Positions 1-8,437 of a DNA stretch of 64,000 nt are shown piece by piece. A model generated the notes under the pieces. The model was not told the DNA's origin and ran no database searches. It worked only from the letters and a program-made list of their open reading frames with translations. This DNA comes from Methylotenera sp. L2L1 (GTDB taxonomy: Bacteria > Pseudomonadota > Gammaproteobacteria > Burkholderiales > Methylophilaceae). Position numbers and translations under genes: made by a program. The stretch is from contig NZ_JQMG01000001.1 of assembly GCF_000744605.1 (NCBI RefSeq), forward strand, positions 1,426,001 through 1,490,000, in the 5' to 3' direction. Numbering within the stretch: the first letter of the stretch is position 1; each line of letters opens with the position of its first letter.

Positions 1-459
1 GAGTATGGCGTAAATTGCGGCCAGTAGGTCATCCAGCATCACACCTAAGCCACCTTTTACTTTAGCATCGCATTGATGGATTGGAAATGGTTTCCAGATG
101 TCAAACAACCTGAATAACAAAAATGCAACTAACCACCAGTACCATTGGTTAATGGTGAAAGTGAGTACTAACATTATAGCGACGATTTCGTCCCAAACAA
201 TGCTGCCATGGTCTGATACGCCTAGCGCCTTACCTGTTTTCTCGCAAAAATAAATGCCCACTAAAAAGAGCAGGGTGATTAATGTTAATTGCGTTGTTAA
301 TGTGTAGGTGTGGATTAACCAAAATAGCGGCAATCCAGCCAATGTGCCAAACGTGCCGGGGGCTTTTTTGGCAAGCCCAGTCCCAAACCCTAATGCAAAA
401 AAGTGGGCAGGATGTGAGATTAATAATTCAAATGTAGGGTGCGAAAGTTTGTTAGCCAA
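1..459 (-). CDS. pgpA: Phosphatidylglycerophosphatase A, C-terminus beyond window
   Basis: Membrane phosphatase that removes phosphate from phosphatidylglycerophosphate to give phosphatidylglycerol. About 153 codons are visible; the 3' end lies outside the window. The N-terminal stretch GTGLAKKAPGTFGTLAG and the later run VKGGLGVMLDDLLAAIYA are family hallmarks, with the DD pair belonging to the probable active site. Hydrophobic segments lie between them. No ATG is available: a TTG at 459 or at 468 must start it, overlapping the end of thiL, which is the usual thiL-pgpA coupling. The identification is firm; the exact start is not. Confidence 0.88.
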   Translation of the reverse strand, partial: MANKLSHPTFELLISHPAHFFALGFGTGLAKKAPGTFGTLAGLPLFWLIHTYTLTTQLTLITLLFLVGIYFCEKTGKALGVSDHGSIVWDEIVAIMLVLTFTINQWYWWLVAFLLFRLFDIWKPFPIHQCDAKVKGGLGVMLDDLLAAIYAIL

Positions 460-1402
460 AATGATCAAACCCTTTTTTAGAAATATCTAGCGTTTGTTGG
501 TGGTGGGTAATGATTAGCGCTAATTGTGGCGTCGTTTCTCCAATTAAACTAAGTGGTAGCTGTAACTGTTGGCTTAATTGATGAAGATAATCACGTTGTG
601 ATTTAGGTGCAGTAAATAGCAGTTCGTAGTCATCGCCTCCTGCCAGTATGCACTGTTGGATATTGCTATCATTTAAGTGTGTCCGTAAATAATCGTCACA
701 GTGGATATTCTCTAGTGCGAGTTTTGCACCTAAATTGGATGCTTTAAGTATATGGCTTAGGTCTGCGGTCAGGCCATCAGAGATATCAATGCAGCTATTG
801 GCAACCCCGCGTAGCGCTAGCCCTAATGCAACGCGTGGCGTAGGCGTGTTTAAGGCTGCGAGGCAGTGAGATGAAGTTGGTTCTGCCAGTGTGACTTTGC
901 CTTGAAAGTGAGCTAGCCCTAATGCTGCGCTGCCTATCATCCCTGACACCCATATATCATCACCAGCTTTAGCCCCGCTACGCTGGATTGCTTTGCCGGT
1001 TGGTACTTCTCCCATGATTTGTATGCTGAGCGTTAATGGGCCTTTGGTTGTGTCGCCACCAATTAAATCGACATTAAATGCGTCTGCACATGCGAAAAAG
1101 CCTTTGGAGAACTCTGCCAGCCATGGCTCGTTCACTTCAGGCAAGGCAATCGCAAGCGTTGCCCACTTTGGCTGTGCGCCCATTGCGGCCATGTCTGATA
1201 TGTTCACCGCTAAAGATTTCCAGCCTATATGATAAGCCGCTGCATCATGAAAGAAGTGAGTGCCTGCTACCAGCATATCTGCTGAAATCGCTAATTGCTG
1301 GCCTTGTGCCACACGAAGTAATGCGGCGTCATCACCTACGCCTAAGTCTGCATGCTTGGTGTTGCGTGTAAAGTATTGGGCAATTAAATTAAATTCGGAC
1401 AT
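452..1402 (-). CDS. thiL: Thiamine-monophosphate kinase
   Basis: Phosphorylates thiamine monophosphate to the cofactor thiamine diphosphate using ATP. The 316-aa length is normal. GVGDDAALL at residues 21-29 is the Mg/ATP-binding glycine-aspartate motif of the AIR synthase-like fold; LIGGDTTKG near 113-121 and DISDGL near 205 are further conserved blocks, and AGGDDYELLF lies toward the C-terminus. The start ATG at 1402 leads straight into the conserved N-terminus. It sits between mog upstream and pgpA downstream on the same strand, overlapping pgpA, so the genes are probably cotranscribed. Confidence 0.95.
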   Translation of the reverse strand: MSEFNLIAQYFTRNTKHADLGVGDDAALLRVAQGQQLAISADMLVAGTHFFHDAAAYHIGWKSLAVNISDMAAMGAQPKWATLAIALPEVNEPWLAEFSKGFFACADAFNVDLIGGDTTKGPLTLSIQIMGEVPTGKAIQRSGAKAGDDIWVSGMIGSAALGLAHFQGKVTLAEPTSSHCLAALNTPTPRVALGLALRGVANSCIDISDGLTADLSHILKASNLGAKLALENIHCDDYLRTHLNDSNIQQCILAGGDDYELLFTAPKSQRDYLHQLSQQLQLPLSLIGETTPQLALIITHHQQTLDISKKGFDHFG

Positions 1403-1414
1403 GTTTGCTGTGCA

Positions 1415-2014
1415 TTAGGCGGTTGGCGCCGATTTTGGTCTAAATGCTTTTACGATGGTTTCATTGGTTTCAATTCTTGGCATTGGACTATCAGGTGTTG
1501 CAAGTAAGTCTATGCAATATGGGACTGCCGCAAATATGCCATGTACTATCGTGTTTCCAGTTTCATCTTTCAAGCCTTCCAATGTTTGTGCAATCGCTTT
1601 AGGTTGTCCAGGTAGATTGATAATCAAACATTGCTTGCGAATCACGGCGACTTGTCTGGATAAAATCGCGGTAGGCACAAAGTTTAGGCTAATCTGCCGC
1701 ATTTGTTCGCCAAAGCCTGGCATTTCCTTGTCGGCGACCGCAAGCGTTGCTTCTGGCGTGACATCGCGTAAGGCAGGCCCTGTACCGCCAGTGGTGAGGA
1801 TGAGTTGGCAGTCTTGAAAATCTACTAAATCTATTAGTGTCGATTCGATTTCATCTTGTTCGTCAGGGATGAGTCGTGCCTCAAGTGTAAATGGTGTAGA
1901 AAGTGTCTGTGTCAGCCACGCACGTAAGCTAGGGATGCCTTTATCTTCATATTCGCCGCTACTTGCACGGTCACTTATTGAAACTAATCCGATTTTAATG
2001 AATTCTTTGGTCAT
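1415..2014 (-). CDS. mog: Molybdopterin adenylyltransferase
   Basis: Activates molybdopterin by adenylation before molybdate insertion in molybdenum cofactor synthesis. The N-terminus IGLVSISDRASSGEYEDKGIP and the block TTGGTGPALRDVTPEAT are typical of MogA; the GGTG loop binds the dithiolene phosphate. I prefer the ATG at 2014 (199 aa, near the 195 aa of the E. coli protein) because conservation begins there; an upstream ATG at 2050 would add 12 residues that resemble no family member. Neither start has a clear ribosome site. It precedes thiL by 12 bases and probably shares its transcript. Confidence 0.9.
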   Translation of the reverse strand: MTKEFIKIGLVSISDRASSGEYEDKGIPSLRAWLTQTLSTPFTLEARLIPDEQDEIESTLIDLVDFQDCQLILTTGGTGPALRDVTPEATLAVADKEMPGFGEQMRQISLNFVPTAILSRQVAVIRKQCLIINLPGQPKAIAQTLEGLKDETGNTIVHGIFAAVPYCIDLLATPDSPMPRIETNETIVKAFRPKSAPTA

Positions 2015-2077
2015 TTTTGTGTCACTAGTACTTAAGCAAGACTGAATCATACCATTACCAAACTCAAAGGATATTTT

Positions 2078-2860
2078 ATGCCAGCGATTAGTGCCAAAAA
2101 TTCATATAGCAATTTAGCCAAAATGATGTTGCTTTCCCTAGCAAGTCTGGGTCTGGCAATATTTGCGCATCAGCTTTATGCTGCGGATCAGAACTCTTAC
2201 GAGCAAAATTATAAGAAGCAGAACGCGAATGATTTGAGGTCATTACTAGCTAAGCCAGAGACTAAGATTTTTGTAGGCAACCACAAAGATGAAGACAACA
2301 TTACCATGTTGGAAGATGGGTATGATTTGATGGGTACTTCAGGTTTTTCGGCAATGGAGGCATCATCTGACCTTGCGTTGCAACATGCAAAGACAATCAA
2401 CGCTGACATCGTCATGGTTTATCAGAAGTATGAGTCAGCCCAAACGGCGAGTTCAAAGTTGCAACTAATTAAAGAGGCGGCGAATAAAAGTGGCGAAATT
2501 GACCCCAGCGATTTGGAAGAGGGGCCCACGCAATATCACTATCATGCAAGTTATTGGGCTAAGCTACCAATGCCTTTGTTTGGTGTGCATGTCATCAAGC
2601 TCAAACAAACTAGCGCGGATGAGGCTACTCCTAAAGACCTGCCGGGTTTGAAGGTGATTGCAGTGATTAAAGACTCACCAGCATCAGGCATGGGTTTGGC
2701 GCGGGGGGATGCCCTGCTTAAATTGGGTGAGGTAACCTTAAATAATGCTGATGATTTATTCGCAGCAGTCAAACGGTATGCCGGCCAAAAAGTACCAGTT
2801 GAGTTTCAGCGAGGCGACGTTGAAATGAAGCACCTCGTACAGTTAAATGCGCGCAAGTAA
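2078..2860 (+). CDS. Exported PDZ-domain protein of unknown role
   Basis: A 260-aa protein with a signal peptide: hydrophobic core around residues 14-30, probable cleavage after LYA near 35. The middle (about 50-130) contains a repeated feature of envelope proteins that report metal or stress state (KIFVGNH, DGYDLMGTSGF, ADIVMVYQKY) but no motif I can name. Residues about 185-255 form a PDZ domain (GLKVIAVIKDSPASGMGLARGD, then a PVEFQRGD strand). There is no protease domain, so it is likely a periplasmic scaffold or peptide-binding protein. It is divergent from mog; AAAGGA upstream of the ATG supports the start. Confidence 0.65.
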   Translation: MPAISAKNSYSNLAKMMLLSLASLGLAIFAHQLYAADQNSYEQNYKKQNANDLRSLLAKPETKIFVGNHKDEDNITMLEDGYDLMGTSGFSAMEASSDLALQHAKTINADIVMVYQKYESAQTASSKLQLIKEAANKSGEIDPSDLEEGPTQYHYHASYWAKLPMPLFGVHVIKLKQTSADEATPKDLPGLKVIAVIKDSPASGMGLARGDALLKLGEVTLNNADDLFAAVKRYAGQKVPVEFQRGDVEMKHLVQLNARK

Positions 2861-3034
2861 ATTACGCTGTTTAAGTGAAGCGCGATTTGTCTGGCTTAAA
2901 CATGTCTAGCATCAAATGCTGGTGCTAACTTTTAGCAGTTTGAAGAACCCATTAGCGCATATACAGTACACGTCCAATGAGGCTGATTTATTTCGATGAC
3001 TGCTTGTATGAAATGAATCAGCACTTGTTTAGCA

Positions 3035-3265
3035 TTACTTTTGAATTAAAAAAACAAAGCCTTCTTCATTTTTTAGTTCTTGTAGCAACGTAAATGGATT
3101 GTTTGCCACGAGTGTACGTATGTTCTTAACGGTACTTTCTTTGCTGGTAATTACTTTTAATATATCCCCGCTAGGTAAAGCATCCAATGCCTCTTTGGTA
3201 CGAATGGTTGGAATCGGGCTATCTTCATGGCGAACATCAAGAACAGTGTTGAAATTTATAGACAT
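3035..3265 (-). CDS. TusA/SirA-like protein lacking the sulfur-carrying cysteine
   Basis: A 76-aa protein with the size and beta-alpha-beta pattern of TusA sulfurtransferases. The family's N-terminal signature places CPxP after a D-x-R strand; here it reads LDVRHEDSPIPTIRTKEAL, with serine 16 where the persulfide-bearing cysteine should be, and there is no cysteine elsewhere in the protein. It therefore cannot carry sulfur in the usual way and may be regulatory or structural. The ATG at 3265 has AAGG nine bases or so upstream; an earlier ATG at 3295 lacks support. It is a single gene, with the start facing the end of darP. Confidence 0.7.
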   Translation of the reverse strand: MSINFNTVLDVRHEDSPIPTIRTKEALDALPSGDILKVITSKESTVKNIRTLVANNPFTLLQELKNEEGFVFLIQK

Positions 3266-3370
3266 GATTTTTGCTACCTTGTTGCTGCATACCAAAATAA
3301 TTGCGATTGCAATAGTATGCGATTGACAAATGTATTATTGAATTACCTGGAGAGGTGACAAACGCAGGGC

Positions 3371-3940
3371 TTATGCTTCTGGCTCGTCTTCATCTGCAGG
3401 TGTTTCACTGCTAGTAATCTCGCGCAGTAGTTTAAAAATCTCTCTACTGCTTTTTGGAGGTTTGTTGGCGAGATGTTCTTTTTGTGCATTACGAATAAGC
3501 GCGCGGAGCTGCTGGCTGTCAGTAGCTGGATGCAGCGCCATAAACTCAGATAACGCATTGGCGTCGCTGATGAGGCGATCACGCCAGCGCTCTAGTCCAT
3601 GGAAATAAGCATTTTCGGCGGTATTTTTCCCTTCCCAACGCGATAGCTGCTCAATAATGGGCGCAGTGTCAACTTCACGCATCAGGCGGCCTAAGTATTG
3701 CCGATGGCGGCGTATTGCACCATTTGCGGTGATTTTCTTAGTATCCATCACTGCCGTGAATAACTCTTCAGGTAGATTAAGCTTGATGAGTTTATCTTTA
3801 GGTAGCTCGGATAGCCTCACACCAAGTGCCTGCTGGGCATCCGCTTCAGCTTTAAGTTTGGTTTTACTCGTAGGCAAGTCTGCATCTAAATTTGCATCAT
3901 TGCTTAATTCTGTGTCTTTTGTTGTCTTTTTAGGTTTCAT
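3371..3940 (-). CDS. darP: Ribosome-associated protein DarP (YjgA, DUF615)
   Basis: A 189-aa member of the YjgA family, which acts in late assembly of the 50S ribosomal subunit. The central run SELPKDKLIKLNLPEELFTAV, followed by RHRQYLGRLMREVD and LERWRDRLI, is diagnostic. The N-terminal 35 residues are charged and low-complexity and the C-terminus is acidic, as usual. It is divergent from pmbA across 66 bases, the classical yjgA/pmbA arrangement of Gamma- and Betaproteobacteria, which supports both calls. Confidence 0.93.
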   Translation of the reverse strand: MKPKKTTKDTELSNDANLDADLPTSKTKLKAEADAQQALGVRLSELPKDKLIKLNLPEELFTAVMDTKKITANGAIRRHRQYLGRLMREVDTAPIIEQLSRWEGKNTAENAYFHGLERWRDRLISDANALSEFMALHPATDSQQLRALIRNAQKEHLANKPPKSSREIFKLLREITSSETPADEDEPEA

Positions 3941-4006
3941 GCTGAGGTATTATATCAGTTATGCAGTTGAGTTATTAACGTACATTTTTTTATAGTAGAA
4001 AGCGTT

Positions 4007-5347
4007 ATGTCAGATTCGGGTTTTAGTTATACATTAGATGAAATTAAGCAGATGTCAGAAGACGTGCTTAAAGTTGCCAAGACGCTTGGCGCGAGTCAGG
4101 CCGAGGCTGAGTTGAGTTTGAGCATCGGACAAAACGTTTCTGTACGTATGCAGGAGGTTGAGCATATTGAATATAACCGTGATAAGGGCATGTCCGTCAC
4201 GGTTTATTTTGGCAAACAAAAAGGCCATGCCAGCACGTCAGACTTATCATCCCAAGCGCTGAAAGATACCGTTGCTGCTGCTTGCAATATCGCTAAATAC
4301 ACGGCCAAGGACGATTTTTGTGGCTTGGCTGACGCTGATTTAATGGCTAAAACCGTTCAGGACTTGGACTTGCATCACCCTTGGGATTTGTCTGTAGATG
4401 AAGCCGTTTTAATCGCTAAACAATGTGAAGAGGCGGCCTTGGCTGTAGATAAGCGTATTAGCAACTCTGAAGGGGCTAGTATATCCACAGGCACAGGTTT
4501 TTTTGCTTACAGCAATAGTCATGGATTCACAGGTGGTTACCCAAGTTCACGTCATGGACTTAGTTGCTCGGTAATTGCAGAGTCTGACGATAGCATGCAA
4601 CGTGATTATTGGTATGCCACTGCACGCGCAGCTGCAGACTTACAGCCGGCGGTAGAGATAGGTAAGCTTGCCGGAGAACGCACGGTTAAGCGTTTAAACT
4701 CAAGAAAGATAAAAACTTGTCAGGTGCCAGTGTTGTTTGAAGCGCCGCTGGCCAGTGGTTTGATTTCAACGCTGATTAGCGCAATCTCTGGCGGTAATTT
4801 ATATCGTAAATCTTCATTTTTGCTGAATAGCTTAGGTCAGCAAGTAGCGTCACCCTTATTAAATATTGATGAAGACCCCTATATTAAAAGAGGCTTGGCA
4901 AGCAGCCCGTTTGATAACGAAGGCGTGACGACTACGCCGCGCCAATTAGTGAAAGATGGTGTCTTGCAAGGCTATGTGCTTTCTAGCTACTCAGCTAGGA
5001 AACTAGGGTTAAAAACTACCGGTAATGCAGGCGGTAACCATAATTTAATCGTGCAATCTGGCGTACTGGATTTTGCTGGGCTATTAAAAGAGATGGGAAC
5101 CGGGCTGGTTGTGACTGAACTGTTGGGCCATGGTCTGAATATGGTGACAGGGGATTACTCGCGTGGCGCTGCTGGCTACTGGGTTGAGAATGGTGTGATT
5201 GTGCATCCGGTGGAAGAAATTACGATTGCCAGCAATATGGCCGAGATGCTAAAAATGATTGTGGCAATCGGTAATGATGTATTGGTACAAGGCTCTAAGC
5301 AGGTTGGCTCCATCTTAATCGAACGCATGACTGTGGCGTGTGAATAA
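4007..5347 (+). CDS. pmbA: TldE/PmbA metalloprotease subunit
   Basis: A 446-aa TldE-family protein, partner of the zinc protease TldD in peptide maturation and CcdA antitoxin degradation. As expected for TldE it has no HExxxH zinc motif of its own. The C-terminal block TTGNAGGNHNLIV and ELLGHGLNMVTGDYSRGAAGYWVENG are characteristic. Start ATG 4007 follows a GAAAG stretch. tldD is not nearby. The last 12 bases of the gene including its stop lie inside a 20-bp sequence that is repeated 59 bp downstream. Confidence 0.94.
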   Translation: MSDSGFSYTLDEIKQMSEDVLKVAKTLGASQAEAELSLSIGQNVSVRMQEVEHIEYNRDKGMSVTVYFGKQKGHASTSDLSSQALKDTVAAACNIAKYTAKDDFCGLADADLMAKTVQDLDLHHPWDLSVDEAVLIAKQCEEAALAVDKRISNSEGASISTGTGFFAYSNSHGFTGGYPSSRHGLSCSVIAESDDSMQRDYWYATARAAADLQPAVEIGKLAGERTVKRLNSRKIKTCQVPVLFEAPLASGLISTLISAISGGNLYRKSSFLLNSLGQQVASPLLNIDEDPYIKRGLASSPFDNEGVTTTPRQLVKDGVLQGYVLSSYSARKLGLKTTGNAGGNHNLIVQSGVLDFAGLLKEMGTGLVVTELLGHGLNMVTGDYSRGAAGYWVENGVIVHPVEEITIASNMAEMLKMIVAIGNDVLVQGSKQVGSILIERMTVACE

Positions 5348-5414
5348 TCTGCTTTAGCAGATATATTCCACGGACAAGACCTTTACGGTTTTAAGCGTGT
5401 GAATAATCTGCTTT
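5336..5414. repeat. Two direct 20-bp repeats, 59-bp period, across the pmbA stop
   Basis: GCGTGTGAATAATCTGCTTT occurs at 5336-5355 and again, identically, at 5395-5414. The first copy contains the pmbA stop codon. The intervening part holds a small hairpin (TCTGC/GCAGA at 5348-5361) and two 13-bp blocks, at 5361-5373 and 5378-5390, that recur with the same 4-bp spacing in the 140-bp element near 20.2 kb. This looks like the remains of a short dispersed repeat inserted beside pmbA. Confidence 0.75.
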
Positions 5415-5420
5415 GACGTA

Positions 5421-5500
5421 TGAGCCAGCATTTGGCTTCCGTGCTTCCACCATCTGGGGCTTTACCTTTTAGTAAAGCGGTGATGCCAAACTTTGGCTCA
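5421..5500. repeat. Imperfect 80-bp palindromic structure
   Basis: The outer arms TGAGCCA (5421-5427) and TGGCTCA (5494-5500) pair perfectly. An inner hairpin GCTTTAC / GTAAAGC (5459-5465 and 5472-5478) has a six-base loop, with CACC/GGTG just outside. The whole lies between the pmbA end and the shared terminator. It could be a REP-like element or a structured 3' region; no coding is apparent. Confidence 0.5.
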
Positions 5501-5523
5501 ATAGATATAGCTCACTCCCGAAA

Positions 5524-5559
5524 AATTAAAAAGCCCACTTGATAGTGGGCTTTTTAATT
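5524..5559. terminator. Bidirectional terminator between pmbA and mlaA
   Basis: AATTAAAAAGCCCAC (5524-5538) pairs perfectly with GTGGGCTTTTTAATT (5545-5559) around a six-base loop. Runs of A and T on the two sides give a T-tract in both directions, fitting the convergent genes pmbA and mlaA. Confidence 0.92.
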
Positions 5560-5569
5560 GAATACCTGT

Positions 5570-6304
5570 TTATTTATCTTCTTCGAAGAACTCGTCTTTA
5601 ATCAAGTCAGTTGGTACTAAACCATCTTGAATAAGGCTTGCACGTCTTTGTAGGTAAGCATCACGCATGAATGCATAAGGATCAAGTGATGCGTCATCAA
5701 CGAGGTCTTTTGCATCAAGTAGCTCTGTACGTTTATCAATAAACTGAGCAGCACGTAGTTGGTTGTGCAGGCGAATCTCACCAATATTGTGTGTGTAGGT
5801 AATAGGGTCTGATGTGGTTGTATCAACAATTAAACCTGTTGTGTCGCGAACAGTAGATGGGCCTACGAATGGCAGCACTAGGTAAGCACCTGAACCAACT
5901 CCCCAGTAACCTAACGTTTGGCCGAAATCTTCTTTATGAACAGGAATTTTGTCCATACCGGCAACGTCGATCAAGCCGGCTAAGCCGAAAGTGCTGTTGA
6001 TGACAAAGCGGCCCGTTTCGCTGAATGCATTGGCAAATTTAAACTGAAGTAGATTGTTCAGTATATTGGTCACCGAGCCTAGATTGTTAAAAAAGTTATT
6101 AACGCCAGTACGGATAGGCGAAGGAGCGACTGTTTTGTAGGCAGTCGCAACTGGTTTGAAAACTGCTTTGTCTGTGACGTCATTAAATTTATAAACACCA
6201 CGGTTAATGCTTTCTAACGGGTCTTTATTCGCCTGAGATGCACAACCAGTCATCATCATGGCAAGTAGACAAGACGCGAATAAACAGAATATTTTTTTAT
6301 GCAT
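5570..6304 (-). CDS. mlaA: Outer-membrane lipid asymmetry lipoprotein MlaA (VacJ)
   Basis: Outer-membrane lipoprotein that removes misplaced phospholipids from the outer leaflet and passes them to MlaC. The 244-aa protein begins with a lipoprotein signal (lipobox MTGC, lipidated Cys near residue 21). DPLESINRGVYKFND, PIRTGVNNFFNNLGSV, RFVINSTFGLAGL and the DFGQTLGYWGVGSGAYLVLPF block are all hallmarks. No other mla genes are adjacent; it stands alone, ending at the shared terminator with pmbA. Upstream, 6305-6528 is a 224-base A+T-rich spacer with no feature I can name. Confidence 0.96.
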   Translation of the reverse strand: MHKKIFCLFASCLLAMMMTGCASQANKDPLESINRGVYKFNDVTDKAVFKPVATAYKTVAPSPIRTGVNNFFNNLGSVTNILNNLLQFKFANAFSETGRFVINSTFGLAGLIDVAGMDKIPVHKEDFGQTLGYWGVGSGAYLVLPFVGPSTVRDTTGLIVDTTTSDPITYTHNIGEIRLHNQLRAAQFIDKRTELLDAKDLVDDASLDPYAFMRDAYLQRRASLIQDGLVPTDLIKDEFFEEDK

Positions 6305-6528
6305 TTTTTTATGTTTCTTATTTAAAGACTTATCGAATGTGGGGTCATTATATCAATTTATTTGCAACTAAATATGGATAGCGACTCAGCAGATTGTTAA
6401 CGTTTGTAAATTAAACCATTTGTTACATTTATGCAACAAATATTCAGTCATCAGTGATGTCTTGAATTAATGGTGTTTTTGACATGGTTGCCACCATTTA
6501 TTCTAGTTTAAATGTTAGAAAACCCTAA

Positions 6529-7953
6529 TTAAATCGTCATGTGTTTATATAAGCCCAGTACTCGTTCGCGTTGAGTGGCGTGGTCAACTATTGGTTTTGG
6601 ATAGTCTTGCCCAATCACAGTTTTGATCGTTGACTGCCGCTCTGCTGACATTAGCCATGGTGCGTGAATTTCTTTGTCGTTGCAGTTTGCTAGTTCAGTG
6701 ACATATTTGCGAATAAATTTACCATTCGCATCAAAACGCTCACTTTGGGTAGTGGGGTTGAAGATTCTAAACCAAGGCTGGGCGTCACAGCCGGTAGAGG
6801 CTGCCCATTGCCATCCGCCGTTATTGGCGCTGAAATCAAAATCAATCAATTTTTCTGCAAAATAGCGCTCACCCCAGCGCCAGTCTATGAGCAGGTCTTT
6901 GACTAAAAAGCTGGCAGCGACCATTCTGAGGCGGTTATGCATAAAGCCAGTATTGTTGAGTTGCCTCATTGCAGCATCGACTAGTGGATACCCCGTGTTT
7001 CCTTCACACCATGCTGTAAACAGTTTTGTGTCGTTTGGGAAAGGGATAGCTTCAAACTCAGGTTTAAAGGCTTTGCCTGTGTCAAGCTGTGGGTTGTGAT
7101 GTAGTATTTGAAAATAAAAATCACGCCAGATGAGCTCGGACGTCCATGTTTCTGCACCTAAGCCACCCATTTGTAATGCCGTTCTGGCAAGTTGGCGGAT
7201 AGAGATAGTGCCGAAGCGTAAATGCACTGATAGATAAGACACCCCTTTTATTGCTGGAAAGTCGCGCGCTTCTTTGTAATATTTAATGCGGTCTACAAAG
7301 TCAGCAAACAGTGATGCCGCGCCACTCATGCCGGTAGGTAGACGCATGCTGGATAAATTTGTACGTTGAAACCCTAGTGACTCAAGGCTATTAAGCGGTT
7401 GTGGCTGAACTTTGGCGAGGTTTTGTAGATAAGTATCGACTGGGTAGGGTCTAAGATAAAAGTCGTTAACGTTTTTTAGCCACATGTTTTTGTAAGGGGT
7501 AAATACGCTATATGGCTTGTGGGCCATGGTTAAAACCTCATCTTTTTCAAAAATGACTTGGTCTTTGTAATGGTGAAAATCAATGTTGTGTCTTTGTAGA
7601 CATTGCGCAACTTGAGTGTCGCGCGCGATAGCGCTGGGCTCATAGTCGTGATTAGTGAATATTGCCTGTACTTGTAAAGACTGAGCTAATTGCGGAATTT
7701 CATTCGCCGCACTGCCGTGCAGTACGATTAAATCTCCACCGTTCTTTTGGAGTGCAGCTTTGAGCTCTTTGACGCTCTCCCAAATAAACTCTACACGACG
7801 GTCTGTCTTATTGCTCAGCTGATCTAAGATCTCTGTATCAAAAATGAATACGCAATAAACTTGTTGTGATTTTTTGAGTGCGTAGTAAAGCGCTGCGTGA
7901 TCATAGTCGCGCAAATCACGACGAAACCAGACCAGAGATTTTGAATATTGCAT
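6529..7953 (-). CDS. phrB: Deoxyribodipyrimidine photolyase (class I CPD)
   Basis: Light-driven repair of cyclobutane pyrimidine dimers using FAD and an antenna chromophore. SLVWFRRDLRDYDHAAL at the N-terminus opens the antenna domain; the FAD-binding half has TGYPLVDAAMRQL and SANNGGWQWAASTGCDAQPWFRIFNP, including the WxxS/T and tryptophan positions of class I enzymes. From ATG 7953 the protein is 474 aa, matching E. coli PhrB (472); the frame stays open to an ATG at 8022 that would add 23 unrelated residues. No strong ribosome site marks either start. Confidence 0.94.
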   Translation of the reverse strand: MQYSKSLVWFRRDLRDYDHAALYYALKKSQQVYCVFIFDTEILDQLSNKTDRRVEFIWESVKELKAALQKNGGDLIVLHGSAANEIPQLAQSLQVQAIFTNHDYEPSAIARDTQVAQCLQRHNIDFHHYKDQVIFEKDEVLTMAHKPYSVFTPYKNMWLKNVNDFYLRPYPVDTYLQNLAKVQPQPLNSLESLGFQRTNLSSMRLPTGMSGAASLFADFVDRIKYYKEARDFPAIKGVSYLSVHLRFGTISIRQLARTALQMGGLGAETWTSELIWRDFYFQILHHNPQLDTGKAFKPEFEAIPFPNDTKLFTAWCEGNTGYPLVDAAMRQLNNTGFMHNRLRMVAASFLVKDLLIDWRWGERYFAEKLIDFDFSANNGGWQWAASTGCDAQPWFRIFNPTTQSERFDANGKFIRKYVTELANCNDKEIHAPWLMSAERQSTIKTVIGQDYPKPIVDHATQRERVLGLYKHMTI

Positions 7954-8040
7954 ATGGGATAAGTCAATCGTTAAGTTGAGTGATTCTACCCCAGTTGCGT
8001 CAGTACTTATCATCGACACCAACGTGTCATTGAATTTTGT

Positions 8041-8298
8041 TTAGCTTCTTGCACCCATCATATATTTGCCTGGTGTTGCTGGTGCGGCTTCGTTGCTTGA
8101 CGGCGTAAGTAAACCAAGCAGTAATTGTAAGTCTAGTGATAAAAGGATAAGTTCCTCATCGCCGAGAGCATCTACTTGTTCAAAAACTTCGGTCGCATAT
8201 TTGCGATCTTTAATTAATTTGGCTGGGTTGACTGCACCTATTATTTTTCTAGCTGCTACAGAGAATTTTGACAATACAACTAAACATTGATTATCCAT
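8041..8298 (-). CDS. Small hypothetical protein, 85 aa
   Basis: Not recognised. The sequence is rich in helix formers: KFSVAARKIIGAVNPAKLIKDRKYATEVFEQV, then a leucine-rich amphipathic run (EELILLSLDLQLLLGLL) and a flexible C-terminal tail. It has no signal peptide and no clear transmembrane segment. Its start lies 140 bases from the next upstream gene's end, and its stop is just upstream of phrB, so the two may be cotranscribed. A real gene is likely because the frame is closed tightly between neighbours and the composition is protein-like, but nothing shows its function. Confidence 0.55.
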   Translation of the reverse strand: MDNQCLVVLSKFSVAARKIIGAVNPAKLIKDRKYATEVFEQVDALGDEELILLSLDLQLLLGLLTPSSNEAAPATPGKYMMGARS

Positions 8299-8437
8299 AA
8301 TGACCCCAGAGAATTATTCTAAAAAAGTGCTTATCACTTAACAAATGCAATTTAATGGTGCGCTTGTAACCTAAATGAGGCACTTATGTGATTGATATTA
8401 CTTAACTAAGCATTAAACATGCCAGAAGCGTAAGTAT

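Noticed and set aside
308-490. Plus-strand frame near the left edge
   Set aside because: It is antisense to pgpA and the end of thiL, both clearly recognisable.
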